Counted from the first letter of the stretch, positions 16,983 through 26,236 are shown. The stretch is DNA of 64,000 nt from Clostridium rhizosphaerae (GCF_016765585.1 NZ_JAESWC010000018.1:1-64000), one strand, 5' to 3'. Notes: a model not told the origin generated them from the letters alone. Translations and numbers: made by a program.

Positions 16983-17939
16983 TCACTGCATATTCATTGT
17001 CACGATGATTTCTTCTTCAATTCCCTCAATCCAATCACGTGGAATATTTTCTCTGTTTATCAATGCCAACATTACTACTATATCCGCTATTTTTCCTAGC
17101 TTATGCCAATTTTCAGGTAATGTTCTATAGCTCATAACATTATATCCCTCGGCAAAATCTCTTTTCATTTTATCATCTATATATTCAGAATAATTCTCTC
17201 TAGTTCTAAAAAGTTTCCCAATGTCATAATAACACGGTGCAGAAAAACAATATTCAAAATCAATAAACCATGGTGTATCATGAACGTCTATAAGGATATT
17301 CGAGGGGATAAAATCACCATGACAGAATACGTTTTTTTTGGATATTCGCTCTATTAAGTGGCGATTATCGTCAATGAAATGTTCTAAATCTCGCTTTAGT
17401 TTTTCGTTCAAATGTTTTCCTGGCATTCCAGCAAGAAAGAATTCATATTGATTTTCAAATTGTGTTACTTGTTTCTTAATGCATAAATCGTCATCTAATA
17501 ATGCCGTACAGTCATATTCCTTTCTATGCAATAACGCAAGCATACTTCCGATTTTATAGGCAATATTGTTTGTGAAACCTCTGTTTTTTGCCACATACTC
17601 TCTCAATGTCAGTCCATCAATGTATTGAAAAATCGCATAAGTATTATCAATTATGGTTTTACTGTTATCAAAATGCAGTATCTCGGGTACTTTAATGATA
17701 TAGTGAGCGTGCTTATAAGCAGCTATTTCAATATCGCTATGGTCATTGTTTTTAGGATAAACTTTAAGCAAATACTTTTTGTTGTTCGCTTCAACCATAT
17801 AATTACTTGTACTCATTCCGTCTGTGATTGGAACTATATTTTGAATTAGAAGTCGGTTATTATATTTAGAGAAAATAGTGTGAATAACTTCTGTGTCTAC
17901 GGATTCAAAATTAAATAATCTTTCGTTATTTTGTGACAT
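16983..17939 (-). CDS. Aminoglycoside-phosphotransferase-fold kinase
   Basis: I use the start at 17939 (MSQNNERLF) because GGGGTGG lies before it. 318 residues with an APH/choline-kinase fold: an ATP-lid stretch (NYMVEANNKKYLLKVY with the nucleotide-binding Lys), the catalytic VFCHGDFIPSNIL and the metal-binding WFIDFEYCF. The substrate could be an aminoglycoside, a sugar alcohol or choline-like compound. The gene is not close enough to a known resistance gene for me to name it. A 27-codon ORF that starts exactly at the upstream cassette junction lies before it. Confidence 0.82.
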   Translation of the reverse strand: MSQNNERLFNFESVDTEVIHTIFSKYNNRLLIQNIVPITDGMSTSNYMVEANNKKYLLKVYPKNNDHSDIEIAAYKHAHYIIKVPEILHFDNSKTIIDNTYAIFQYIDGLTLREYVAKNRGFTNNIAYKIGSMLALLHRKEYDCTALLDDDLCIKKQVTQFENQYEFFLAGMPGKHLNEKLKRDLEHFIDDNRHLIERISKKNVFCHGDFIPSNILIDVHDTPWFIDFEYCFSAPCYYDIGKLFRTRENYSEYIDDKMKRDFAEGYNVMSYRTLPENWHKLGKIADIVVMLALINRENIPRDWIEGIEEEIIVTMNMQ

Positions 17940-17983
17940 GTAACCACCCCGCCTAATATAAATAATCATTACCTCACCATTAT

Positions 17984-18067
17984 TTACAAATCCAAATTAT
18001 CTTTATCTTGCAATACCCCAAGAGCCTCCTGCGTAGTATACTCTTTAATAGACCTAAAATGTCTCAT
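17984..18067 (-). other. Short ORF starting at the cassette junction
   Basis: The attC core on the gene strand reads CGTTATGAG, so recombination itself supplies an ATG that opens a 27-codon frame (MRHFRSIKEYTTQ...). It holds an internal CAGGAGG. It may be a leader or chance; there is no family match that I can see. Confidence 0.25.
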
Positions 18068-18176
18068 AACGTCTCGCATTCGAGACACCGAGAAGCTTAG
18101 TGCGACCGCACTTGGCTTCGCAGGTGTGCTTTGCAATCTTCTCATGCAAAGCGAACTTGAACACATTGTTAGCAGA
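18065..18176 (-). repeat. attC site
   Basis: CATAACGTCTCGCATTCGAG and CGAACTTGAACACATTGTTAGC form the ends, with two mismatches in the arm. The inner block GAGAAGCTTAGTGCGACCGC...GCAGGTGTGC is shared with 16.76 kb. Confidence 0.85.
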
Positions 18177-18401
18177 TGGAATATTTCTACGCTCACTTTT
18201 TCGATAGTTTTAACTTCCTCTGCTCTGTACTATTGCATCACAATATGAGAAGACTGCGAACTATCAGTTCGCAAGTGCACATCATTTTAATATTGTTTCA
18301 TTATACTAATGTCCAAAAGAATCTATTAGTCAAGGTGAATTTTTGTCTTTTCTGATCAAAAAATTATTATATTCTCTAATTCTAATTTCTCTTTATTTCC
18401 A

Positions 18402-18965
18402 TCAACTTTTAGTATTCTTAAGCCATCTGTATTCAGCCATAGCCTCTTCTTCACTTTTAAATACCTTCATAACTCTCCCGAGTTCAACTGCAAATTCAAT
18501 AAACCCCTGACCTGTTGAAGTTATTATATTACCATCAACTACAACATCCTTATTTAATATAGTTGATTTTTTAAATAATGGCATACATTCAAGATGAGAT
18601 TTAAGCCCTTCACCTGCTCCAGTGCACCTTCTACCCTCAAGCATTCCATAGCTTGCCATAAGAACTGTGCCCCCACAAATCCCCGCAATAAACTTATTTT
18701 TTGCATTTAATACTCTTACAAAGTTCCTAAGCTTTACATTGTCATAAAGGTGCTTCGTATCTCCACCTGGAATTAAAAAAAGATCAATTTCATCAGGATT
18801 AAGTTCCTCGATTGTCTTGTCAGGCATAAATTTTTGTTTTGCCTCGCTTACATAGACACGATCTTCCAGGGCTACTGAAAAGATATTTTCATTTCTAAGT
18901 TCATTTAAAGCAAGCCCAACCTCATAACCCCAAAATTCATCATAATATAATATACATACATTCAT
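18402..18965 (-). CDS. DJ-1/PfpI family protein
   Basis: 187 residues after GGGGAGGTAATTGT. The fold is that of class I glutamine amidotransferase-like DJ-1 proteins: an N-terminal strand (NVCILYYDEFWGYEVGLAL), DLFLIPGGDTKHL and the nucleophile elbow AGICGGTVLMAS with its Cys. Such proteins act as deglycases, chaperones, proteases or isonitrile hydratases; which applies is unknown. A second DJ-1-like protein at 60353-60982 is outside the array and only distantly similar. Confidence 0.85.
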   Translation of the reverse strand: MNVCILYYDEFWGYEVGLALNELRNENIFSVALEDRVYVSEAKQKFMPDKTIEELNPDEIDLFLIPGGDTKHLYDNVKLRNFVRVLNAKNKFIAGICGGTVLMASYGMLEGRRCTGAGEGLKSHLECMPLFKKSTILNKDVVVDGNIITSTGQGFIEFAVELGRVMKVFKSEEEAMAEYRWLKNTKS

Positions 18966-19004
18966 ACAATTACCTCCCCTTTAATATTTCAATAACTTAC
19001 AATA

Positions 19005-19089
19005 CAATCTCTAGCGCAACGCGCTTGGCGAAGGAATATGTTTTGGCTGTCTTCTCAAGCCAAAGCTAACTTGAGTGCGTTGTTAGCTT
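19005..19089 (-). repeat. Partial attC site, second arm only
   Basis: Begins abruptly within the inner block (CTAGCGCAACGCGCTTGGCGAAGG) and ends with the intact arm AACTTGAGTGCGTTGTTAGC. The opposite TAACGCACTCAAG arm is missing, a deletion mirror-image to the half site at 5.11 kb. Confidence 0.65.
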
Positions 19090-19202
19090 ATGGAATATGC
19101 TAGCCTAATACTTTAGTCGAAAATCATTTTAGTCCTCTCTTCTTTTCTTAGGCTTTTAATTCAACATATAAGAAAAATTCGTCTTAACTCCGATAATTTA
19201 TT

Positions 19203-19712
19203 TTATCTAAATTTAAGAATATAATTATCCTCTTGATCAGTGGAACTCTCTACTTTAAAATTACAATTAGATAATACTTTATTAGACCCTAAATTTGTTT
19301 TTAAAACCTTGGCAGATATCCCTTTACAACATTGAAACCCGTAAGCCCATTTTACTAATATTTCTAAAGCCTCTGTCATAAGTCTTTGCTTTCTATAATT
19401 AGGTGAAATACTGTATCCAACTTCTGAATAACCATTCTCATCTGGTAATCCTTTAAAACCAATAAAACCTATACCTTTCTCATTGTCCTTATCAATAATC
19501 AGCCAGTATGTATACCATTCGTGGATATCTTCACTAATATTTTTCATTTTCTCAAGTTTCTTTAATATTGCTAATTTAACAAAATCAAATATTGCTTCTA
19601 ATTCAATGTGGGTTTCAACATTATCAATCTCATTGTTATAAATATGTAATAGTTCATTAAATGATAAAGGTTTTAAAAGTAATCTTTTTGATTCTAAAAC
19701 TTTCCTACTCAA
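19203..19712 (-). CDS. GNAT acetyltransferase
   Basis: 169 residues from a TTG start preceded by GGAGGTATTGGA. ESKRLLLKPLSFNEL at the N-terminus and KGIGFIGFKGLPDENGYSEVGYSISPNYRKQRLMTEAL show the GNAT core, with Y-R-K-Q-R-L as the acetyl-CoA loop (R-x-x-x-L instead of G-x-G/A). RimJ-like; substrate unknown. It lies between one truncated and one intact attC. Confidence 0.82.
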   Translation of the reverse strand: MSRKVLESKRLLLKPLSFNELLHIYNNEIDNVETHIELEAIFDFVKLAILKKLEKMKNISEDIHEWYTYWLIIDKDNEKGIGFIGFKGLPDENGYSEVGYSISPNYRKQRLMTEALEILVKWAYGFQCCKGISAKVLKTNLGSNKVLSNCNFKVESSTDQEDNYILKFR

Positions 19713-19814
19713 TCCAATACCTCCATTTTATTATTTTTTTTATTGCACAATATCTTACAGGTCTTATAATATCCATGACTACGGAATAATAACTTTCTTA
19801 AGCATACTCTTTCT

Positions 19815-19926
19815 GCTAACGTTCCTAATTTCCGACGCCGAGACACTTAGCCAGCCTTGGCTTAGTGTCTCAGGTGTAGCTTGGCTATCTTTTCAAGTCA
19901 AGCCGAACGGAAATTTTTTGTTATAT
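19815..19926 (-). repeat. attC site
   Basis: GCTAACGTTCCTAATTTCCG pairs with CGGAAATTTTTTGTTATATG. The interior has the hairpin GAGACACTTAGCCAG...TTAGTGTCTC. Confidence 0.9.
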
Positions 19927-20044
19927 GATGTTTTAAATCTTTTGCTATCTATGTGTGTGGTTATTATCCATATAAATGTATCTTCCTTTAAGTGTACAAT
20001 ATAAGAATAATATGAACTAATTCGCTTTTATAAATTTCTATGTC

Positions 20045-20440
20045 TCACGCTGCTAATATATCAAACAGCGGTAAAAACAATATTAAGAATATACTTATAG
20101 GAACTATAAGCTGAAACTTCCAAACTAAATCATGCCCCCAATTATAAAATATTGTTATTATCACTCTGGAAAACCAAATGAATAGAAGTAAACTATAAAA
20201 ACTAATTGCAACTATTTCCTTATTAAACACTTCTCTTTGGAATATTAATAATATAATACTCAATCCAGTTAAACTGATAGAGAAAAATATATTACACCAA
20301 TTAATTGCAACCCATAACCATTTCGGAACATCAGGGATATACTTATGCCATTTATATATTGATGGCACAAAAAAGTGCCAAATTCCTACTCCTGCACTTA
20401 AAAATATACCTATTATGAAAAAAATTCTATATGGATTCAT
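20045..20440 (-). CDS. Four-helix membrane protein of unknown function
   Basis: 131 residues, four hydrophobic helices (about 5-22, 42-65, 78-98 and 108-128), with a conserved-looking GVGIWHFFVPSIYKW after helix 1 and NWGHDLVWKFQLIVP before helix 4. I do not recognise a named family. GGGGTGAGGCA precedes the ATG. It lies 88 bp downstream of the CPBP gene with no attC between them, so the two may form one cassette. Confidence 0.65.
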   Translation of the reverse strand: MNPYRIFFIIGIFLSAGVGIWHFFVPSIYKWHKYIPDVPKWLWVAINWCNIFFSISLTGLSIILLIFQREVFNKEIVAISFYSLLLFIWFSRVIITIFYNWGHDLVWKFQLIVPISIFLILFLPLFDILAA

Positions 20441-20528
20441 TGCCTCACCCCACTAAACTTGTTGAATAATAGTTTACTCTTGCATCGTCATAAATAAAGA
20501 TTGCGAATTAATTTACTTCGTACTATGC

Positions 20529-21329
20529 TTATACTATTCGCCTGCTCTTTTTGTCGTATATCACAACGGTTACAATTGAAACAAGAAAAATCACAGCATT
20601 TTCGGCAATGGTTCCCGCCCAAGTCATAGTCATGGTGCCAAAGATGGGGGATGCCGCATTGAACATGGTGTGGAATAATACGCACATAAACACACGGCCT
20701 TTGCCTGATATTTTGTAGATTGCCCCGTTGAAAAACCGAAACACCATGAGTTGAACTGCAAACATCCAAAAGTTAATGAGTCCCTCTCCGTGATTCGTAC
20801 CCGGAATGAAGAAGAGAGGGATATGCCATAAAATCCAAATGATTCCAACAAAAACAGAAGATAAAACAAAGCCATATTTTTTGTCAAGCTCAGGCTGCAA
20901 TATGTACATCCAGCCAGCTTCCTCCAAGCCACCGATAATAAGACCACCAGGCAGAGAAAGGAAAAACGTATAAAATGGAAGCACCATTTCCGTGCGGCCT
21001 GAAACTGCAATATGTATCAAAAAATACAGTGCAAGCCCTGCAACAACGAACAAATAGAGGCATATGTTATTTTTGGCGTAAAAAACAGTTTTCAACCATT
21101 CCTTAAAATCTGCTATTTTGTTATTTTTCTTCAGAACGATATATGAAGCAATAGCGGGCGACAAAATATAGATTGCAAAAGGAATATTCATCCCGAATTG
21201 CTGTAACGAGTGAACCCAATTGTGAACCGAATATCCGAATTGCCCAAGAGCAATCAAAGCACCTGACACAAGATAGGCTATGCAAAATGTCAGCATCGTA
21301 AATTGTACTATGATTTTTTTATCTGTCAC
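20529..21329 (-). CDS. CPBP-family intramembrane protease-like protein
   Basis: 266 residues from a GTG start after GTGAGGTGAAGAAATC, with about seven or eight membrane helices. The CPBP signature is present as GGLEEAGWMYILQ (two Glu at about 136-137), ILWHIPLF and LFHTMFNAASP. In active relatives the first motif continues EExGWRGY; here the Arg is replaced by Met, so proteolysis may be impaired. Such proteins cleave prenylated substrates or serve in peptide self-immunity. The gene looks richer in G and C than neighbouring cassettes, a hint of separate origin. Confidence 0.8.
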   Translation of the reverse strand: MTDKKIIVQFTMLTFCIAYLVSGALIALGQFGYSVHNWVHSLQQFGMNIPFAIYILSPAIASYIVLKKNNKIADFKEWLKTVFYAKNNICLYLFVVAGLALYFLIHIAVSGRTEMVLPFYTFFLSLPGGLIIGGLEEAGWMYILQPELDKKYGFVLSSVFVGIIWILWHIPLFFIPGTNHGEGLINFWMFAVQLMVFRFFNGAIYKISGKGRVFMCVLFHTMFNAASPIFGTMTMTWAGTIAENAVIFLVSIVTVVIYDKKSRRIV

Positions 21330-21546
21330 GATTTCTTCACCTCACGTTTTGAAATATACATTAAATTTTGACGGATGGACGCTTTGACTTTTATCACCTA
21401 ATGTTGCTTTCTGCCAATTCAAAGTTGCGCTCCGCAAAAATATAAATTTTCTACGTTCGTATTAATCTACTATTGTGACTCTTCACTATATAATTAAAAT
21501 AAAAAATGTAATGCGTAAACATAAACTTTATTAGATTTAAAATGTC

Positions 21547-21673
21547 ATTTAACGTTTCGCATTCAAGACGTTCCTGAACCTAGCCAGACCTGGCTTGGTG
21601 AAGGAATGTGCTTTGGCTTCTCCAGAGGCTTGACCCTAATTTAACCAAAGCGAACTTGAATGCATTGTTATGT
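21547..21673 (-). repeat. attC site
   Basis: TTTAACGTTTCGCATTCAAG pairs with CTTGAATGCATTGTTATGTG. The interior block CCTGAACCTAGCCAGACC...GGTGAAGGAATGTGCTTTGGC is nearly identical to the sites at 22.54 and 26.11 kb. Confidence 0.92.
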
Positions 21674-21720
21674 GAAGTGTACTTGCTATAATGTTTTTTT
21701 AAGCCTACATAATTCTTCAA

Positions 21721-22485
21721 TTAAATATCTTTAGCTATCCCAACTATACTATAATTATTACAGTATAGCTCTAGCAATTCATATGAAAGTTTAGGTATGT
21801 ATTGTTTATATTCTTTTGTCCCATACGGTGTCTTCTTGAGAATAGTTTTCAACTCAACAAACTGAGGTTGTTTCACCCTTGATACCATATATTTTGCTTT
21901 AAGTAATTCATCGTTTAGTTCATAATTTAGAGTTTGGTGATTAACTTTTAAGTTTGAAATATAATCTAAGCCAGTGTTTAGTATTAAATCGTGTTCAAGT
22001 TTGCAAAATCTGTCCTCTAAGTATTGTAATCCATGCTTTTTATAATCATTAGCTATCATAGAAACTGCATTTTTAACCGAATAAATATTATCATCATGAA
22101 AATAGTAAGCTTCTTTTATATTTGAAACTTTATTTTCATTGATGAGCACTTTTAATCTTATATTCGGGTTAAGAGTTCCGATATTTAGTGCATGGCTAAG
22201 TTCATATTTTTTATTAAAACAAGACGATATAGAACAATCAAAACTTTTTCCTTTTAAAGAATAACTAATGCTAAGCGTTTCATAGAGTTTATTACCCTTG
22301 TATCCTTTTACTCGGCTAAAATAATAAGTACTATCTTGGTACCGAATAAATGAAAATTCAGGAACTGAGATAGAAAATTCATTTATAAGTATCCCTTTTA
22401 CATCTCCATTTTTTAATTCTCTACTCATGTCATCAGTATTTGTATTTCCTTTTGATTTACTCATCCATTTCATAAACTCTTCCAC
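21721..22485 (-). CDS. Unknown cassette protein, 254 aa
   Basis: 254 residues after AGGTGGAAGAGTTT. The first 120 residues look beta-rich (FSFIRYQDSTYYFSRVKGYKGNKLYETLSISYSLKG). The remainder is helical and includes RFCKLEHDLILNTGLDYISNL and a Lys- and Tyr-rich end (ILKKTPYGTKEYKQYIPKL). No signal peptide, membrane segment or recognisable catalytic motif. It is the only gene of its cassette, with complete attC sites on both sides only 50 bp away, so its boundaries are secure though its role is not. Confidence 0.7.
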   Translation of the reverse strand: MEEFMKWMSKSKGNTNTDDMSRELKNGDVKGILINEFSISVPEFSFIRYQDSTYYFSRVKGYKGNKLYETLSISYSLKGKSFDCSISSCFNKKYELSHALNIGTLNPNIRLKVLINENKVSNIKEAYYFHDDNIYSVKNAVSMIANDYKKHGLQYLEDRFCKLEHDLILNTGLDYISNLKVNHQTLNYELNDELLKAKYMVSRVKQPQFVELKTILKKTPYGTKEYKQYIPKLSYELLELYCNNYSIVGIAKDI

Positions 22486-22538
22486 CTAAAAAACAATTTT
22501 TCATTTTAAATTTAATCCTACCCTTTTAAGGGCATTTC

Positions 22539-22667
22539 ACATAACGTCTCGCATTCGAGACGTTCCTGAACCTAGCCAGACCTAGCTTGGTGAATGGATG
22601 TGCTTTGGCTTCTTCAGAGGCTTGACCTTAATATAGCCAAAGCGAACTTGAATGCATTGTTAGGTGT
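22539..22667 (-). repeat. attC site
   Basis: ACATAACGTCTCGCATTCGAG and CTTGAATGCATTGTTAGGTG form the ends; the interior is as at 21.55 kb with a few changes. Confidence 0.92.
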
Positions 22668-22731
22668 AGTTTTTCCTACTTTAAGCTTAAAAAACGAGGT
22701 AACTATAAACATGTTTAGCCTATATATGTCT

Positions 22732-23283
22732 TTACCAATAACCTTTATCTTTACCGTAATGAAATTTGTAGTTGGTATTCAAAATTTTGTCAGGCAATTC
22801 CTTATTCTTTATTCCTATTATCATAACAGAATCATTTGTTTTTTCTTTACCAAGAGCATCAATAAAATATGCATCTCTCTGAAGAAATATATACCCTAAT
22901 AACTGATATAGCTTATAGGCATTATGTTTTCTGTCAACACATAAACTTGCAATATCACAGCTTATTTCATATAATTTTTCAATAGCTTTTTCTGCCAACA
23001 CTTTTCCATATCCATTTCCTCTGTATTGAGGCAATATTGCTAATTCTCCAAAGCCACCTAAAATATACTCCTCTCCAACATATTCGCATTTCCTTTTATG
23101 TATCCCACAACTACCAATTGCTTTATTATTATCATACATGATAAATTTTCCAAAACTAACATCAACAAAATCTAATTCGCATTCTTCATCAGGAATATCT
23201 GCAAAACATATATTATTTATTTCCGTTATTTCTTTATTTTCTTTTTCACTAATATTTTCAGTAAGCATAAATTTTATTTCCAT
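22732..23283 (-). CDS. GNAT acetyltransferase
   Basis: I start at 23283 (MEIKFMLTEN), 8-9 nt after GTGGGGG; two upstream ATGs overlap that site. 183 residues. The acetyl-CoA loop is complete: GELAILPQYRGNGYGKVLAEKAIEKL (Q/R-G-N-G-Y-G), followed by ASLCVDRKHNAYKLYQLLGY. A single-domain N-acetyltransferase for an unknown amine. Its cassette ends at the attC about 65 bp downstream. Confidence 0.85.
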   Translation of the reverse strand: MEIKFMLTENISEKENKEITEINNICFADIPDEECELDFVDVSFGKFIMYDNNKAIGSCGIHKRKCEYVGEEYILGGFGELAILPQYRGNGYGKVLAEKAIEKLYEISCDIASLCVDRKHNAYKLYQLLGYIFLQRDAYFIDALGKEKTNDSVMIIGIKNKELPDKILNTNYKFHYGKDKGYW

Positions 23284-23401
23284 TACCATATCCCCCACTT
23301 CCAATCATTCAAATAATGTTGATTTACATTACTCTGCTATAGTGTTCTTATAGAATTTAATCCAAAAGTTCGTAATTTGCTACTTTAATTAGCGAAATTA
23401 C

Positions 23402-23508
23402 ACCTAACGTTTCGGATTAGAGATGTACCTGAACCGGACCCCAGAGGACTACTTCTTGGCGGTGCTTTGCACCCGGTGAAGGGATGTCTGCTAATCTTTT
23501 GTTAGGTG
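23402..23508 (-). repeat. attC site
   Basis: CACCTAACGTTTCGGATTAG pairs with CTAATCTTTTGTTAGGTG. The interior block is CCTGAACCGGACCC...CGGTGAAGGGATGTC. Confidence 0.88.
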
Positions 23509-23651
23509 ATGGAATTTGCTAATGTAAAACTTACATCGATAATATTTTTTATCTTAGTTTTTCCGTATTAAACCAATGACCTATAAAATACATACATTTC
23601 ATTCTATTTTAAAAAACATAGAAATTGATTACTCTAAAGATATTTCTCATG

Positions 23652-24005
23652 TTAACTTAGTAACTTAAAACATTCTAAAAAACCTATTATGTGATATGTT
23701 TTAGTATTATTTATATGAACATCATATATTGAAAAAACAAAATAATTTCTTCTTTTCACTAACGGATGATAATCGTCTCTGTAGTCCTTTAAGTTCACTT
23801 CTCTAATCTGATTTATTATTTCACTATTATTTGTAACTGTTCTTATATTTTCAAAAACCATACTATTAAATGATCCTCTATTAGGATTTAAAATAGCTAA
23901 TAATATTATAACTATAAAAGTAAATATTACGGCTAATCTAATAATATAAACAACCATTTTTTTAATTAGTTTATTTTCCATATTATTAACAAAATTACCT
24001 TTCAA
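23652..24005 (-). CDS. Small single-pass membrane protein, unknown
   Basis: 117 residues from a TTG preceded by GAGGTGG. An internal ATG at codon 9 (MENKLIKKM) is an alternative. One hydrophobic helix (VVYIIRLAVIFTFIVIILLAI) is followed by about 75 residues predicted outside the membrane, with REVNLKDYRDDYHPLVKRRN and a beta-like end. No motif recognised. A single-gene cassette with a complete attC 145 bp downstream. Confidence 0.6.
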   Translation of the reverse strand: MKGNFVNNMENKLIKKMVVYIIRLAVIFTFIVIILLAILNPNRGSFNSMVFENIRTVTNNSEIINQIREVNLKDYRDDYHPLVKRRNYFVFSIYDVHINNTKTYHIIGFLECFKLLS

Positions 24006-24113
24006 AATAATCCACCTCTTATAAATTTATAAGTTTTTCACATGTAAAAAAATATTATTATGTTTCTAATAAAAATAAGAAACGGGATAAAACCTTCACA
24101 AGCAAATTCTTTC

Positions 24114-24271
24114 ACCTAACGTTTCTTGTTCAAGATGTCTGCCAGCGTTACAGGAATTTAGAAAAACTTACATAGCTCTTATGTTAGCTTTTCTAAATTC
24201 CGACTCGGTTAGCTGGCGGATGTGATTTGCAATCTTTCCATGCAGAGCGGACTTGAACATTTTGTTAGCTG
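24114..24271 (-). repeat. attC site with large inner palindrome
   Basis: ACCTAACGTTTCTTGTTCAAG pairs with CTTGAACATTTTGTTAGCTG. The loop holds a second long palindrome, CTGCCAGC...GGAATTTAGAAAA / TTTTCTAAATTCC...GCTGGC. Confidence 0.9.
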
Positions 24272-24372
24272 ATGAGTCATGTTTATCACTCTTTAAATTC
24301 GATATTTCTACCACCTTCAGTCCTATTAGTTCAGCAAATAAGAATATTCACAACTAATAGTTCCCTCAATTC

Positions 24373-24936
24373 TTAATCTAGGATTTTCATAACCGTATCA
24401 TATTTTTCTCGATATACTTCTTTGCTCTCATCTGATAGCTTGTTGTAGCTCCTTATTAGTTTATTCTTGACAAAGTCAATGCCCTCATCAATAGGGTAAT
24501 TCCTTACTGCATATGCAAGCTGAAATAGCGATGGTAAATTATCAAAATGTGATATGGCATCAGCATCTGCGATGCATATTTCTTCCTTGGAGATTTTTTC
24601 TAGTAACTTGCTACCCCTGTGATTTAAGATGCACTTTTGAACTAGTTCTATTTTTTCCTTTGAGTAATTAAAGTTACTCAACATCTCCCCTGCAATTCTT
24701 GCACCATGGATATGATGTTCTTGATAAAAATTATAATCGGTAACAGAAGCAATATCATGAAGCCATGCACCTATTGTCACAACTTCAATGTCTGCACCAT
24801 AATTTTCAGCTAAAATAATTGCATTTTTAACAACAGCTTTTATATGATAATATCCTCCAATGCCAAAAAAATTATCTTCGCTCTCACACCTTCTCTTTAC
24901 CTCATCTTTTAGTGAATCTATAATATCTTGTCTCAA
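24373..24936 (-). CDS. HD-domain phosphohydrolase
   Basis: 187 residues from TTG after GGGAGGGTACATAT. Motifs are YYHIKAVVKNAIILAE with the first His, IGAWLHDIASVTD carrying the HD pair, EHHIHGARIAGEML, and CILNHRGS with later metal ligands. These are metal-dependent phosphohydrolases, often acting on nucleotides. Substrate unknown. It is a single-gene cassette; length and motif spacing are normal for the family. Confidence 0.86.
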   Translation of the reverse strand: MRQDIIDSLKDEVKRRCESEDNFFGIGGYYHIKAVVKNAIILAENYGADIEVVTIGAWLHDIASVTDYNFYQEHHIHGARIAGEMLSNFNYSKEKIELVQKCILNHRGSKLLEKISKEEICIADADAISHFDNLPSLFQLAYAVRNYPIDEGIDFVKNKLIRSYNKLSDESKEVYREKYDTVMKILD

Positions 24937-25079
24937 ATATGTACCCTCCCAAGATAAATAATTTATATGACTAATCTTTTGATACTAAAATGATTCTCTT
25001 TGCTCGTAGCATTTTACTATGAACACTTCCCCCTATTCTTCTTTCAACGGAGGTATATCTATACAAAACATGACTTTTC

Positions 25080-25256
25080 AGCTAACGTCTCTTGTTGCTG
25101 ACGTTTTGAAAACTTAGATACCCCCTATCTTAGTTTTTAAAATGTGCCTTGGCGATGATTCACTACTAACCTTTATATAGATTATAAACCATATATTTAC
25201 ACAATACTATATAAGAAAAGTCCACCAGCCAAGGCGGACAGCAACATTTTGTTAGA
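25080..25256 (-). repeat. attC site, long form
   Basis: GCTAACGTCTCTTGTTGCTGACG pairs with GACAGCAACATTTTGTTAGATG. The AT-rich interior is closely similar to 6.06 kb. Confidence 0.88.
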
Positions 25257-25382
25257 TGTAGTTTTACCTCTACACATTAAACAAAGCCAAATATATCTAA
25301 CCTTAAATTTATTTGGTAATAAAAGAATAATGTTAACTAAAGAGTAGTATCATTTTTCGGGGGTAACATAGATAAGAATTTT

Positions 25383-26000
25383 TCACTCTACAATTTGAGC
25401 GTAATCACCATATATCCATATCGCTTGCGTATTTGTTAAATAAATCTCACCTTGTTGAGGTAGATTGCCACAAGTAGTTCCTTTTTCACAGTGAACAGTT
25501 ATTGTATTTTTAACATATCCCAAATTATAAGGTAAATTTCCTGCGGCAACCATACTCCCTGCACTAACTCCAAGATAGAACAATCCATTATCTACCGCTT
25601 GTATTGCAACCTCATTAAATCCTGTGCGATTAATTTCATCAAGCAAAACACTTGCGTTGCCGCCACTAAATAACAACACGTCATATTCATTCATTTCATC
25701 AACTGACAAAAGACGGAATATAGAGGGAATATTGTTCAAATTTAAAGGATGCATTCTAGAATAATTCTTTGATAAAATATATCTTAAATCATAAACAAAA
25801 ATATTCTCCGGTAATATCCCCATGTTTTCCAACTCAAATATACCCAATAAAAGCCCCTCACGTGCACCATCATTATTTGTTAACGCAGAAGGTACGAGAA
25901 TAATTTTTATTTCTTGAGGTTTTTTCATTATCTGAGTAAAAAACAATTTTTTTAAACTTTCACTTAATCCTGCAGAAGTAAGAAGTATTTTTTTCAACAT
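25383..26000 (-). CDS. Peptidase E-like (S51) glutamine-amidotransferase-fold protein
   Basis: The start at 26000 (MLKKILLTSAG) follows AGGTGGTGTA; the earlier ATG has no ribosome site. 205 residues. DVLLFSGGNASVLLDE and YLGVSAGSMVAAGNLPYN are the S51 motifs, with the nucleophile Ser in GVSAGS. S51 dipeptidases cut Asp-X peptides; relatives without that activity exist. Cytosolic. It is a complete single-gene cassette. Confidence 0.85.
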   Translation of the reverse strand: MLKKILLTSAGLSESLKKLFFTQIMKKPQEIKIILVPSALTNNDGAREGLLLGIFELENMGILPENIFVYDLRYILSKNYSRMHPLNLNNIPSIFRLLSVDEMNEYDVLLFSGGNASVLLDEINRTGFNEVAIQAVDNGLFYLGVSAGSMVAAGNLPYNLGYVKNTITVHCEKGTTCGNLPQQGEIYLTNTQAIWIYGDYAQIVE

Positions 26001-26109
26001 TACACCACCTAATATAAATAATCTGTGCATCGCGTAATAGATTACAATTGAATATAATAAAAGCGACCTAAAAAATTATTGAATTATCGCTCTTTTTCTC
26101 TAAAATTAC

Positions 26110-26236
26110 ATCTAACGTCTCGCATTCAAGACGTTCCTGAACTTAGCCAGACTTGGCTTGGTGAAGGAATGTGCTTTGGCTTCTTCATTGGCTTGACCAT
26201 AATTTAGCCAAAGCGAACTTGAATGCATTGTTATGT
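26110..26236 (-). repeat. attC site
   Basis: ATCTAACGTCTCGCATTCAAG pairs with CTTGAATGCATTGTTATGTG; the interior is almost the same as at 21.55 kb. Confidence 0.92.

Noticed and set aside
17984-18196. 70-residue ORF covering the attC at 18.07 kb as a gene
   Set aside because: Most of it is the attC palindrome read through. Only the 27-codon part after the junction could matter.
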